Assembly (NCBI RefSeq): GCF_049316285.1 | Contig: NZ_JBMOXA010000005.1 | Location: forward strand, 216,306-280,305 | DNA from: Rhodoferax_B sp049316285 | GTDB taxonomy: Bacteria > Pseudomonadota > Gammaproteobacteria > Burkholderiales > Burkholderiaceae_C | Length of the DNA: 64,000 bases | Direction of reading: 5' to 3' | In this document: positions 35,276 through 44,262 of the stretch, in pieces | Layout: each line of letters begins with the position of its first letter | Position numbering within the stretch: the stretch's first letter is position 1 | Notes under the pieces: model-generated | What the model was told of the DNA's origin: nothing | What the model saw: only the letters and a program-made list of their open reading frames with translations | The model's database searches: none | Position numbers and translations under genes: made by a program

Positions 35276-36019
35276 TCACGCCATCAGAGTGCCGCCGTTG
35301 ACATCGTAGACCGCGCCGTTCACATAGGCTGCTGCTTCAGACGCTAGGAAGTTAATCACCGCGGCGGCCTCTTCCGGTTTGCCGTAGCGGACCATCTGCG
35401 CCTTGCCTGATCGGTATTCCGGTGCGTTCATGATGCGTTGAGTCAGCACCGGTCCGGGCGCGATCGCATTCACCGTCACGCCGGACTGGCCCGACTCGAC
35501 GGCCGCACTGCGCGTGAGCCCGATTAGGCCGTGTTTGGAAGCGGTGTAGGGGGTGCTGCCGTTGATGCGCCCGGTACGGCCGGAGGTCGACGCATTGTTG
35601 ACGATGCGTCCCCAGCCGCGCGCCTTCATCTGCGGCAGCAATTCCCGCGTGAGAATAAATGGCGCGGTGAGGTTGATCGCAAAGACTTCGGCCCAGTGCT
35701 CACTGGTCACTTCCTCGAGGTTGAACTTGCGGTCGGCCTGTTTCGGGTGGATGCCGGCATTGTTGACCAAGATGTCGATGCATCCCTTCCAGGCCAGCGC
35801 ATCCCGGGCCAGCCCCACAACCTCGGCTTCATGCGACAGATTGACAACGAAGCCAACGGTCGCCACGTTGTGCCTTTCGCCGAGCTCGGCTGCCATCCGG
35901 TGGACATCCGGGTTGCGGTCGACCAGCGCAACGCTGTGTCCTGCGGCCGCGAACATCTCGGCGCAGGCCATGCCGATACCGCCTGCGCCGCCGGTGATCA
36001 ATGTGATTCTCTGGCTCAT
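35276..36019 (-). CDS. SDR-family oxidoreductase (FabG-like)
   Basis: From ATG at 36019 this is a 247-residue classical SDR: TGGAGGIG, LVDRN, VNNAG, Ser in NNASTSGRTG, and Tyr-x-x-x-Lys in YTASKHGL. The end AAYVNGAVYDVNGGT is typical of the family. The longer frame to 36118 adds a non-family leader and is rejected. It is divergent from the Bug gene at 36358, and their shared 338-bp gap holds a LysR-type and an IclR-region operator-like site. Confidence 0.88.
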   Translation of the reverse strand: MSQRITLITGGAGGIGMACAEMFAAAGHSVALVDRNPDVHRMAAELGERHNVATVGFVVNLSHEAEVVGLARDALAWKGCIDILVNNAGIHPKQADRKFNLEEVTSEHWAEVFAINLTAPFILTRELLPQMKARGWGRIVNNASTSGRTGRINGSTPYTASKHGLIGLTRSAAVESGQSGVTVNAIAPGPVLTQRIMNAPEYRSGKAQMVRYGKPEEAAAVINFLASEAAAYVNGAVYDVNGGTLMA

Positions 36020-36203
36020 ACGCCATCTCCGGATTGAAATGAGGAGATGTCGGGCGTGCGGCTCATGTGGGCAGGAAGTGTGCGTTGCATTCGAAGTCCG
36101 GTGGTTCTGGGGGCCCAAGCACGCAGCGTTGCCGACGGCTTTGGGACACAGGAACTTTATGGCCTTCGTGGTAAATCGTCCATTTGCATTAAGTTGACAA
36201 CCC

Positions 36204-36218
36204 GTAAGAAAAACTAAC
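36204..36218. promoter_or_regulatory. LysR-type palindrome, site 5
   Basis: GTAAGAAAAACTAAC has one arm mismatch and T-N11-A spacing. It is 139 bp before the Bug start at 36358 and 77 bp (start to start) before the IclR-region site at 36281. Confidence 0.55.
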
Positions 36219-36280
36219 AGACGCGGCAGCCGTGAAACGCGTTCATCGCCACTAGGGGTGGCGGACTTATGTTAAATTAA

Positions 36281-36295
36281 TCCCATATATTGACA
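36281..36295. promoter_or_regulatory. IclR-region operator, site A
   Basis: TCCC-ATATATT-GACA, flanked by ATTAA and CTATG, matches the TCYC-N7-GRSA pattern. The alignment with site B at 43119 extends through the flanks. Confidence 0.55.
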
Positions 36296-36357
36296 CTATG
36301 TCATGCGTTAATCACAGGCAGACCGGGCGATAACAACCAACAAAGGAGTGCCAGAAG

Positions 36358-37356
36358 ATGAATAAATGCGGATGGACTGAAGTACGGCTGGCCCCCGTCC
36401 TCATGGCGGGGTTTCTTTGCCTGGGCATGTTGAGCACCTCCGCGTTCGCCCAGGTTTATCCGGATAAGTCCCGCGCCGTGCGGGTACTTGTCCCGTTCGG
36501 TGCGGCCAGCTCGACTGATATCCTGGCCCGCGCTCTCGCCAAGGGCATCTCCGACGTGGCCGGACTGAATGTGATCGTCGACAACAAGGCCGGTGCTGAG
36601 GGCCAGATCGGCATGGTGGCTGGTAAAACTGCGGCGCCCGATGGCTACACCCTGGTGATGACGACGAGTTCAACCCAGGTGCTCAATCCGCACATGATCC
36701 CCAATCTCGCCTACGACCCGGTGGTCGATTTCACGCCGGTAGCCGGCATCGCCAAGTTCTCGCTGATCTTGAATGCCGGGCCGTCAGTCACCCAGCCCAA
36801 TTTGCGTGAACTGCTGAAGGCTGCACGGGAGAATCCGGGGAAGTTTAGTTTTGGAAGCGGTACGGCCACTACACGGCTTGCTGCTGAATTGTTGCAAAGC
36901 CTGGGAGGTATCAAGCTGCTTGCAGTGCCTTACAAATCGCAGACGGATGCCATCGTCGGCCTAGCTGGCGGACAGGTGGACATAGTATTCATGGACTTGC
37001 CGGGTTCGAGTCCACACTACAAGTCCGGTAGGGTGCGTCCATTGGCGGTGACCGGCACGTCACGCATGTCGGCCTTGCCCGATGTGCCTACCGCGCAAGA
37101 GGAAGGACTTGCCGGCTATGAAGTCAGCGGCTGGTGGGCAGCTTACTTTCCGGCGAAGACACCGCCAGCCATTGTTGCGGCGATGCGTGACATCGTTGAA
37201 AAAGCCTTGAAGACTCAATCCGTGAAGGACGCCTTCACCACCTATGCGTTGGAGCCTTTGCCTCTGACTGGGAACGCTTTCACTGCATTCCAGCAGAGTG
37301 ACAGTCTGCGCCTTGGGAAACTGGTTCGAGACGCCAACCTCGCCAGCAAGCCTTAG
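36358..37356 (+). CDS. Bug/TctC-family periplasmic substrate-binding protein
   Basis: The 332-residue protein has a signal peptide (hydrophobic APVLMAGFLCLGMLSTSAFAQ). Bug motifs are VRVLVPFGAASSTDI, VIVDNKAGAEGQIG, TAAPDGYTLVM, and a late PLTGNAFTAFQQSDSLRLGKLV. AAAGGAG precedes the ATG. A second, different Bug gene follows 50 bp later on the same strand, and the two are likely cotranscribed. Their ligands are unknown and no TctA/TctB partner is encoded near them. Confidence 0.88.
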   Translation: MNKCGWTEVRLAPVLMAGFLCLGMLSTSAFAQVYPDKSRAVRVLVPFGAASSTDILARALAKGISDVAGLNVIVDNKAGAEGQIGMVAGKTAAPDGYTLVMTTSSTQVLNPHMIPNLAYDPVVDFTPVAGIAKFSLILNAGPSVTQPNLRELLKAARENPGKFSFGSGTATTRLAAELLQSLGGIKLLAVPYKSQTDAIVGLAGGQVDIVFMDLPGSSPHYKSGRVRPLAVTGTSRMSALPDVPTAQEEGLAGYEVSGWWAAYFPAKTPPAIVAAMRDIVEKALKTQSVKDAFTTYALEPLPLTGNAFTAFQQSDSLRLGKLVRDANLASKP

Positions 37357-37406
37357 CATGGGTGTAACGACCAGTACGCCAGCTGCACATCACTATCAAA
37401 GCCGCC

Positions 37407-38426
37407 ATGACCGACATTTTTCACCTCATCGAATCGGGCCTTGAGGCCTGCCTTGGCCGGCGCGAGTTGTTGCGTCGTGCGCTCGCCGTGGGGGCGCTTG
37501 CCATGCCTGCCTACGCGACCGCGCAAAGCGACTATCCCAGCAAGCCGATCCGGATCGTCGTGCCAGTGGCACCGGGGTTCGCAACCGACTACTTGGCGCG
37601 CTTGATCGCAGAAAACCTACGGGTCAAGATGAACGCCACTTTTGTGGTGGAAAACCGAGCCAGTGGCGCTGCAGGTAATGTTGGATCCGAGTACGCCGCA
37701 CGTGCGCAGCCAGACGGCTACACCCTGCTTTTCGCGTCCCCCGGACCACTGTCGATCAACAAGTTCCTCTATCCAAAGCTCGGGTTCGATCCTGCTGATT
37801 TCGTTCCAATTTCATTGGTGGCGTCGGCCCAAAACGTTCTTGTGGTCAGGGCCAACTCTCCATTCAAGACTTTGGGGGAAATTATTGAACATGCCAAGGC
37901 CCGTCCGGGCGCGCTCAGCTACGCCAGCGGTGGTGCGGGCACCACCCAGCATCTAGCGGTCGAGATGTTGAAATCACAGGCAGGGCTTGATATCCTGCAC
38001 ATTCCTTACAAAGGTTCGGCGGCAGCGATGTCAGGATTCATCCAGGGGCAAGCGGATTTTTTTGTAGCAGAACTTGGCAACAGCATGCCTTTCATCAGGG
38101 ACGGCAGGGTCCGGGCCATCGCCATTGGCAGTGTCAAGCGCGTATCCTCATTGCCAGACGTGCCGACCATGGCAGAAACGCTGCCTTCTTTCACGACCTC
38201 GGCGTGGTATGGCTTGGTTGCTCCGCCCAAAACTCCGCCTGCAATCGCGGTGAAGTTATCCGCTGCGATTGCAGAGGTCATGAAGCAAAGCGATGTCGAG
38301 GCCAAGCTTCAAGGCATGAGCATTCTGCCGATTGGAAGTACGCCGGCTGAAATGGCCAAGTTCATACAGGAAGAAAGCGTCCGCTGGGGGAAGCTGATAC
38401 GGTCGGCGAAAATTGCTGTCGACTGA
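37407..38426 (+). CDS. Bug/TctC-family periplasmic substrate-binding protein
   Basis: The 339-residue protein has a longer N-region (residues 1-20) followed by GRRELLRRALAVGALAMPAYATAQ, a probable export leader with twin arginines. The mature part shows YPSKPIRIVVPVAPGFATDY, VVENRASGAAGNVG, RAQPDGYTLL and LHIPYKGSAA, closer to the canonical Bug sequence than the gene before it. It converges on trxB (42 bp apart). Confidence 0.87.
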   Translation: MTDIFHLIESGLEACLGRRELLRRALAVGALAMPAYATAQSDYPSKPIRIVVPVAPGFATDYLARLIAENLRVKMNATFVVENRASGAAGNVGSEYAARAQPDGYTLLFASPGPLSINKFLYPKLGFDPADFVPISLVASAQNVLVVRANSPFKTLGEIIEHAKARPGALSYASGGAGTTQHLAVEMLKSQAGLDILHIPYKGSAAAMSGFIQGQADFFVAELGNSMPFIRDGRVRAIAIGSVKRVSSLPDVPTMAETLPSFTTSAWYGLVAPPKTPPAIAVKLSAAIAEVMKQSDVEAKLQGMSILPIGSTPAEMAKFIQEESVRWGKLIRSAKIAVD

Positions 38427-38468
38427 AGATGGGAAGCGGGGGCGCGAGGCCCTCACAATCGTCTTGTT

Positions 38469-39419
38469 TTATTGGTTCGCCAAAAACCGGTGGGCATCCA
38501 ACGCCGCCATGCAACCGGTGCCGGCGCTGGTGATGGCCTGGCGATATACATGATCCTGCACGTCGCCGGCGGCAAACACCCCCGGTACACTCGTCATCGT
38601 TGCAAATCCTTCTGTTCCCGCATGCGTGACGATGTAGCCGTTCTTCATCGTCAGCTTGCCCTCAAAGATCTGAGTATTCGGCTTGTGACCAATGGCGATG
38701 AAACAACCCTTGAGCGCCACCTCATGCAAAGTACCTTCGAGTGCGTGACGCAGGCGCACGCCGGTCACGCCTGACGCGTCGCCAAGTACCTCGTCCAGTG
38801 TATGGAACAGCTTCAGCTCGATCTTGCCAGAGGCCACTTTATCCATAAGTTTGTCGACCAGAATGGCCTCGGCCTTGAACCCGTCGCGTCGGTGCACTAG
38901 CACCACCTTGCTGGCGATGTTTGATAAATACAAGGCCTCTTCGACCGCCGTATTGCCGCCGCCGACCACACAGACCTCCTGGTCGCGGTAGAAAAAGCCG
39001 TCGCAGGTTGCGCAGCCGGAGACGCCGCGGCCCTGGAAGGCCGTCTCGGATTCCAACCCGAGGTACTGCGCCGACGCACCAGTACACAGGATCAGCGCGT
39101 CGCAGCTATAACTGCCGCTGTCGCCCTTAAGCTTGAACGGCCGCTCGCTGAAATCGACCTCGCTGATGTGGTCGAAGATGATTTCGGTGTTGAAACGCCG
39201 GGCGTGTTCCAGGAAACGCTGCATCAGCTCCGGCCCCTGCACGCCGTGCACGTCGGCCGGCCAGTTGTCGACTTCGGTCGTTGTCATAAGTTGGCCGCCC
39301 TGCGCGATGCCGGTGATCAGCACCGGCTGCAGATTGGCGCGCGCGGCGTAGACGGCGGCTGAGTAGCCGGCAGGGCCGGAGCCCAGTATCAGCACCTTGG
39401 CGTGTTTGCTTGGGTTCAT
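38469..39419 (-). CDS. trxB: thioredoxin reductase
   Basis: The 316-residue flavoprotein has the FAD motif GSGPAGYSAAVYAARA, the redox-active pair in CATCDGFF, the NADPH motif GGGNTAVEEALYLS with VVLVHRRDGFKAE, and the C-terminal FAD motif VFAAGDVQDHVYRQAITSAGTG. It is a complete low-molecular-weight TrxB that reduces thioredoxin with NADPH. It is the last gene of a minus-strand group (BNR protein, GMC oxidoreductase, SDR, trxB), 12 bp after the SDR. That placement suggests it serves that pathway or is a second copy, since the housekeeping trxB usually lies elsewhere. Confidence 0.93.
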   Translation of the reverse strand: MNPSKHAKVLILGSGPAGYSAAVYAARANLQPVLITGIAQGGQLMTTTEVDNWPADVHGVQGPELMQRFLEHARRFNTEIIFDHISEVDFSERPFKLKGDSGSYSCDALILCTGASAQYLGLESETAFQGRGVSGCATCDGFFYRDQEVCVVGGGNTAVEEALYLSNIASKVVLVHRRDGFKAEAILVDKLMDKVASGKIELKLFHTLDEVLGDASGVTGVRLRHALEGTLHEVALKGCFIAIGHKPNTQIFEGKLTMKNGYIVTHAGTEGFATMTSVPGVFAAGDVQDHVYRQAITSAGTGCMAALDAHRFLANQ

Positions 39420-39431
39420 GAATGCAAAGCC

Positions 39432-40220
39432 TCAGACAACCATTGGCCGTGTCGCACCATCCATCGACAGCACCGAGCCCGAAATGTAGCCAGCGCGCGG
39501 TGATGCCAGAAACACCACCGCAGCGGCCACGTCCTCCGGCGTTGCTATCCGTCCAATGGGCAACGACTCACGCGCCTTGATCATGGCGGCATCCTCGGTG
39601 ATGTTGCGCTGGCGTGCATCGGCCTCGACACCTTCCACCAGCCTGCCTGTAGACGTTTTGGATGGGTTGAGCGCATTCACCCGCACGCCTTGCGGCGCAT
39701 AGGCCAGGGCCAGGCCGGCGGTGGCCAGCATCAGGGCGGCGTTCGCTGCGCCGCCGATTAGGTGGGTAGTGATGGGGATCTTCCCGCCCATGCCGATGAC
39801 GTTCACGATCGCGCCGTGGCCACGTGCGGCCATGAGCTTGATCAGCGGGTCCATGACGTTGATGTAGGTGAAAAACTTGGCGTCCATCGCCCCGCGCCAA
39901 TCCTGCGGCTCGAGCTCCCTGAACGGCTTCTGTCGGGCCGCACCCGCGGCGTTCACCAGCACGTCGATCGGCCCGTAAGCCGCTTCGGCCTGCGTGACCA
40001 CCGCCAGGGCGCTCTTTGCGTCCGTCAGATCGGCCGTCAGACCATGCGCATGCTGGCCCGAGACGTCGAGTTCCTCGCATACTTGTGCGAGCCGGGCCTG
40101 GTCACGTCCCACCAAGCTGACCGTGCAGCCTTCCTGCAGGAACTCACGCGCGCAGGCCAGCCCGATGCCTTTAGAGCCACCCGTGATCAAAACATGTTTT
40201 CCGTTGAGTTTGAGATCCAT
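39432..40220 (-). CDS. SDR-family oxidoreductase
   Basis: From ATG at 40220 the 262-residue SDR has TGGSKGIG, VNAAG, and VNVIGMGG in the place of the usual Ser-containing strand. The canonical YxxxK is not found: the expected position reads HLIGGAANAALM, so both the catalytic Tyr and Lys appear replaced. This is a property of a small SDR subgroup known for altered chemistry, so activity should be stated with care. It lies 19 bp after the GMC gene and 12 bp before trxB. The longer frame to 40367 is a shadow of the GMC end. Confidence 0.8.
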   Translation of the reverse strand: MDLKLNGKHVLITGGSKGIGLACAREFLQEGCTVSLVGRDQARLAQVCEELDVSGQHAHGLTADLTDAKSALAVVTQAEAAYGPIDVLVNAAGAARQKPFRELEPQDWRGAMDAKFFTYINVMDPLIKLMAARGHGAIVNVIGMGGKIPITTHLIGGAANAALMLATAGLALAYAPQGVRVNALNPSKTSTGRLVEGVEADARQRNITEDAAMIKARESLPIGRIATPEDVAAAVVFLASPRAGYISGSVLSMDGATRPMVV

Positions 40221-40239
40221 GGCTGCTTTACCCCTTACC

Positions 40240-41949
40240 TTAGTACGTGTGAATCTTCGCTGCGTGGCTCCGCAGGATGTGGTCGGACATCTTCTCGGCG
40301 ACCATGATGGTCGGGATGTTCGTGTTGCCTCTCGGAATGGTCGGCATGATGGAAGCGTCGACGACACTCAGGCCCTGCACCCCGAGCACCCGTCCGTTCG
40401 AATCGACCACGGCTTGTGGGTCGTCCTCTCGTCCCATCCGGCAGGTGCCCACGGGGTGGTAGACACCCGATACCTCGCTACGCACGAAGTCCAGCAGTGC
40501 TTGCCGGTCCTGCGATAGGCCTTTTACGTCGAGCGCCTTGCCGGTCATGCGGGCCAGGACACGGTCGGCCAGCGCCATTGGCATGGCATCGAGCAACAGC
40601 GAGAAGATACGCGCCTGCACCGCATTGCGTTCGGTCAGGGCATTCCATTTGCGGATGCGGTCCCCGACACGCACGATGAACGGCGTACCGATATGTGGTG
40701 CCACATGCTCCGAGGCCAGCATGTCGAAGATGCGCAGCAAGCCTTCCGACAACCGGAGCAAGTCACCTTCGTGGTCGCCAAAGCCGAACTCCACCAGTGG
40801 AGCTCGGGCTGCCTCGGCGCTCGCCAGACTGACCCGGCCGGTGCCCTGCGGTTTCAGCAGCACGGCATTCAGACTCGCAAGGCGCAGCCCCATCGCGTTC
40901 CAGGATGTCTTGCTCTGGATGTTGATGTAGAGGTCGGAGCGCGGCGCGTCGGGCTGTGTGGAGGTCAGGCGCATACAGGTGGTGGGATGCGTGCGCAGTG
41001 CCGGGTCCTGGCGGAAATTGCGGCCCAGAATCGCGCCCACGAACAGGGCCGCGTGGTTCTGCAGATTGCGGCCCACGCCAGGGCGGTCCGCCACGACCGG
41101 AATGCCGAGTTTCGCGAGTGCCTGCGCATCGCCGATGCCCGAGCGCAGCAGCATCGCGGGCGAATGGATGGTCCCCATGCAAAGGATCACCTCGCGGGCG
41201 CTGAAGTTGACAACTAATCCCGCAGCTTCTGCGTCCAGTCCGACGACGCGCGTGCCGTCGAATCGGAGCGAGCGCACGGTCGAACCGGCCATTACGGTGA
41301 GATTGGGTCGGCGCCGTACTTCGGGCGTCAGGTAACCGGCGGCGGTTGTGACGCGGCCGGCCTTGCTGTTGCCGATCGGTGTCATGCCGTAGCCGTCGCG
41401 AAAGTCGGCGTTCATGTCCGACACATAAGCCATGCCATCGCCGCTGGCGTAACGGTACAGTGCTTTGCTGAGTGGTGGCCACTCGCTTTGGGGAATTCTG
41501 CGGATCGGGATCGGCCCGGTGTTGCCGTGGGCGGGGCCCTGGAAATCCTGGTCCGATTCGAGCTTGCAGAAGTAGGGCAGGACATCGTTCCAGGCCCAGC
41601 CCGATGCGCCTTGCTCTTCCCATTCAGCATAGTCGTCGGCCGTGCCGCGAAACGCGACCATGCCCGCCACCGACGAACCGCCCCCCATCACGCGCGCCTG
41701 TGGAAATTTAACCGCACCGCCGCTCGTGCCATTGCGCCAAAATGCCTTCACTTCGGGCCAGAAATAGGACTGGTTGTATGAAGACAGGGGATAGGGATCG
41801 AGTACGTCCTTCGCCTCGCCCGATGCGGCGGTGTCCGGCGCGGCTTCGAGCAGCAGCACGGTGGTGCGGTTGTCAGCGGAAAGCCGGCTTGCTAGGACGC
41901 AGCCGGCCGATCCCGCGCCGACAATGATGTAGTCGTAAGCTGTTTGCAT
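40240..41949 (-). CDS. GMC-family FAD oxidoreductase (choline dehydrogenase-like)
   Basis: The 569-residue protein has the FAD motif YIIVGAGSAGCVLASRL, the GMC signatures VMGGGSSVAGMVAFRG and GTIHSPAMLLRSGIG, and the active-site His in GVYHPVGTCRMG with the Asn of GNTNIPTIMVAEKM. It oxidises a primary alcohol or polyol with FAD as acceptor; oxidase members release H2O2. The substrate is unknown. It follows the BNR-repeat gene by 42 bp in a minus-strand operon with the SDR and trxB. Confidence 0.9.
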   Translation of the reverse strand: MQTAYDYIIVGAGSAGCVLASRLSADNRTTVLLLEAAPDTAASGEAKDVLDPYPLSSYNQSYFWPEVKAFWRNGTSGGAVKFPQARVMGGGSSVAGMVAFRGTADDYAEWEEQGASGWAWNDVLPYFCKLESDQDFQGPAHGNTGPIPIRRIPQSEWPPLSKALYRYASGDGMAYVSDMNADFRDGYGMTPIGNSKAGRVTTAAGYLTPEVRRRPNLTVMAGSTVRSLRFDGTRVVGLDAEAAGLVVNFSAREVILCMGTIHSPAMLLRSGIGDAQALAKLGIPVVADRPGVGRNLQNHAALFVGAILGRNFRQDPALRTHPTTCMRLTSTQPDAPRSDLYINIQSKTSWNAMGLRLASLNAVLLKPQGTGRVSLASAEAARAPLVEFGFGDHEGDLLRLSEGLLRIFDMLASEHVAPHIGTPFIVRVGDRIRKWNALTERNAVQARIFSLLLDAMPMALADRVLARMTGKALDVKGLSQDRQALLDFVRSEVSGVYHPVGTCRMGREDDPQAVVDSNGRVLGVQGLSVVDASIMPTIPRGNTNIPTIMVAEKMSDHILRSHAAKIHTY

Positions 41950-41991
41950 TCGTTTCTCTGTGTTCTCGACCTGTGGCTAGATGCTTCGGGG

Positions 41992-43092
41992 TCAGGCCGT
42001 CACAACCGGTTTTGGCGCGATGGGTCGAGTGATCGAATGCGGGGCAGCGCGAGTGCCCGCCGGTACTGCGCGCCAATGAAGCGAGCGGAGTTCACCGAAT
42101 TCGTGCGGCATGCGCTGCCATTGATCGCCGCCGTCCGTGCTTCGGAAAAGTTGTCCGAGGTTTGTGCAGATAAACATCAGGTCGGGGTTGGATGGGTGCA
42201 GCGCGACGCACCATAACGTGCTGTTGAGTTCCCCTGGCAGCGTCAGGCGTTCCCAACTGTCGCCGCCATTCCGGCTGCGCAGGAGGCGCCCGTCGTTACC
42301 CGGAGGGCCATTGCCATTGGTGAGGAACACGGTGGCGGGGTCGTCGGTGCGCGTCACCACACAGCGGGTGTACTGCCAGGGGGAATCGATTTCAACGAAT
42401 CGCCAATGTTCGCCTTGGTCTTCGCTGTAATGCAGGCCGCGGTTAGTCGATGCAATGACCCGCGCCTGACCGGTCGGCGTGCGTGTCACGGCGATACCGT
42501 GCACGTCGGCGGAGATCAGCCCTTCGGTCAGCAGCTTCCAGTTCTGGCCACGGTCGTCGCTTCGGTAGATGCCACCGATCTCTACGGTTGCCCACAAGGT
42601 GTTGTCTGAAAAAGGGTCGAACATCAGTTGCGTGACGCGTGTGGGGCCCATGTTGATATCGGAGAACTGGGCAATGCCAGGCGCGGCCAGTTCGGTCCAA
42701 CTGACCCCGTTGTCGCTTGAGCGGAACAGGGCCGCGGGCCGTGTTCCGGCGAACAAGGTGTGTGGGTCGTTGGGGTCGTGGGCCACCGCCCAGACGTCGC
42801 CCAGCCCGGGACAGATCGCCTGCCAACGCGCCGTGGGCTCGTCCCAGAGATACATGCCTTCGTCCGTGCCGGCATGCAAGGTCTGCGGGGCCTCGGGATG
42901 ACTGCTCATGGCCCAGACCCGCGCCTCTAGGTACATGCCGGAATGGCTGTTCGGATGAACCCAGGTCTCTCCCAGGTCGTCGCTGAACCATGCCGAATGG
43001 CCTGCAGTGCCCGCGTAGAGGTGGATCTCCTGTATTGGGGCGGAATGGAGTGCGCCAGTAGCGCTTGCATCAAGAGTGCTTTTGGGCTTCAT
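41992..43092 (-). CDS. BNR/Asp-box repeat beta-propeller protein
   Basis: The 366-residue protein carries at least six Asp-box units of S/R-x-D-x-G-x-x-W type (FSDDLGETW, RSSDNGVSW, RSDDRGQNW, SEDQGEHW, RSRNGGDSW, RSTDGGDQW), so it is a beta-propeller of the sialidase/VPS10-like fold. No signal peptide is visible from ATG 43092. An upstream GTG at 43134 would add residues and would overlap operator site B. Such proteins bind or process carbohydrates or act as scaffolds; a sialidase active site is not evident. It leads the operon with the GMC oxidoreductase. Confidence 0.75.
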   Translation of the reverse strand: MKPKSTLDASATGALHSAPIQEIHLYAGTAGHSAWFSDDLGETWVHPNSHSGMYLEARVWAMSSHPEAPQTLHAGTDEGMYLWDEPTARWQAICPGLGDVWAVAHDPNDPHTLFAGTRPAALFRSSDNGVSWTELAAPGIAQFSDINMGPTRVTQLMFDPFSDNTLWATVEIGGIYRSDDRGQNWKLLTEGLISADVHGIAVTRTPTGQARVIASTNRGLHYSEDQGEHWRFVEIDSPWQYTRCVVTRTDDPATVFLTNGNGPPGNDGRLLRSRNGGDSWERLTLPGELNSTLWCVALHPSNPDLMFICTNLGQLFRSTDGGDQWQRMPHEFGELRSLHWRAVPAGTRAAPHSITRPIAPKPVVTA

Positions 43093-43118
43093 GTTGGACT
43101 TGGAAGTTTGTTTAATTA

Positions 43119-43133
43119 TCCCATGATATGACA
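43119..43133. promoter_or_regulatory. IclR-region operator, site B
   Basis: TCCC-ATGATAT-GACA matches site A with the same AATTA 5' flank and CTAAT 3' flank. It is 26 bp from the BNR-gene start. Confidence 0.55.
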
Positions 43134-43230
43134 CTAATGTATAGATTCTGTCTCATGCTGTTTTAAGAATCGTCGATTTACCTTTAGACGGATTTCCCTT
43201 GCCCAACTGTTCAATCTTGTTTTAAAATAA

Positions 43231-43245
43231 TCTCCTTATGCGGGA
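43231..43245. promoter_or_regulatory. IclR-region operator, site C, with -10 box
   Basis: TCTC-CTTATGC-GGGA with AATAA before and TAAGT after is close to site D2. A perfect TATAAT at 43251-43256 follows five bases later, so a bound repressor would sit in the promoter spacer of the SDR gene at 43363. Confidence 0.6.
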
Positions 43246-43362
43246 TAAGTTATAATGGCTAGTCATCGGCACATCCCTATTTGCACACCGTCGGCTTGCG
43301 GCCGGCTGCCGCTGCAGTCACTTCAGCCTAGTTGCCTAGGCCAACCCTTTAAAGAGACAAAC

Positions 43363-44187
43363 ATGGAAACGAAAGCATTGGTTCACGCGCCTCAGGACTC
43401 CGGTGTGCCGGAAAGTGCACGCGATTTCGGCGTCGCCGGAAGGGTGGTGGTCATCACCGGTGCGGGCCAGGGCATTGGCCGGGAATTCGCCAGGCAGTTC
43501 GCGGCGGCTGGTGCGATTCCGGTTGTGGCTGATCTCAACATCGAAAGTGCTCAGGCGGTGCTGGCCGAAATCAAGGCCGCAGGCGGTCGTGGGATGGCGG
43601 TGAAGGTGGACGTCGGCGACCGCGCGTCCGTCGATGCGATGGTCCATGCGACACTGGCCGAACATGGCCGCGTCGATGCCTTGATCAACAACGCTGCCAT
43701 CTTCGCGACGCTCGAGAAAAAGCCCTTCGATCAGATCGGCTTGCAGGAATGGGAGCGTGTTATGCGGATCAATATCACCGGTGTGTTTAACAGCGTCTGC
43801 GCAGTGGTGCCCGTCATGCGCGAAGCGGGTTGGGGCCGCATCGTCAACATCTCGTCTGATGCCGTTCGGCTCGGCGTGGCGAACTACCTGCATTACGTGA
43901 CTTCGAAGTCCGCGCTCATCGGCATGACGAACGCGCTGGCGCGTGAACTGGGTCGCCACGGCATCACCGTCAACTGCATCCGGCCGGGTGGGGTTTCGAC
44001 CGAAGTGGACCGGACGGTGAACCCGACGCTCGAAAGACGCCAGCAACAGTTGGCCCAGCAGTGCGTGCCACGCAGCCAGGTTCCGGCAGATCTGGTAGGT
44101 CTGGTGATGTTTCTCACCTCGCCGGCATCGGCCTTCGTGACCGGCCAGACCATTGCCTGTGATGGCGGCCTGACCCACAGCAGCTGA
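43363..44187 (+). CDS. SDR-family oxidoreductase
   Basis: From ATG at 43363 this is a 274-residue SDR with an N-terminal hydrophilic extension and TGAGQGIG, INNAA, Ser in NISSDAVRLG, and Tyr-x-x-x-Lys in YVTSKSAL. An unusual leader reading from 43255 would start in the -10 box and is rejected. It is convergent with the IclR gene (75 bp apart) and divergent from the BNR gene, with operator sites B and C between them. Confidence 0.88.
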   Translation: METKALVHAPQDSGVPESARDFGVAGRVVVITGAGQGIGREFARQFAAAGAIPVVADLNIESAQAVLAEIKAAGGRGMAVKVDVGDRASVDAMVHATLAEHGRVDALINNAAIFATLEKKPFDQIGLQEWERVMRINITGVFNSVCAVVPVMREAGWGRIVNISSDAVRLGVANYLHYVTSKSALIGMTNALARELGRHGITVNCIRPGGVSTEVDRTVNPTLERRQQQLAQQCVPRSQVPADLVGLVMFLTSPASAFVTGQTIACDGGLTHSS

Positions 44188-44262
44188 TTCACTAGCTGAT
44201 TTAGCCGGGCGTCAATCGCCCCCGTTCAGTGAGTGAGTGCCGCACGCGTCATCGCCCGTTGC

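Larger units (their letters stand above)
36020..36357. other. divergent promoter region with both operator types
   Basis: This 338-bp gap has a LysR-type palindrome at 36204-36218 and an inverted repeat of the IclR-region type at 36281-36295. A TTGACA hexamer (36290-36295) overlaps the second and could serve as a -35 box. No gene is visible. Confidence 0.5.
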
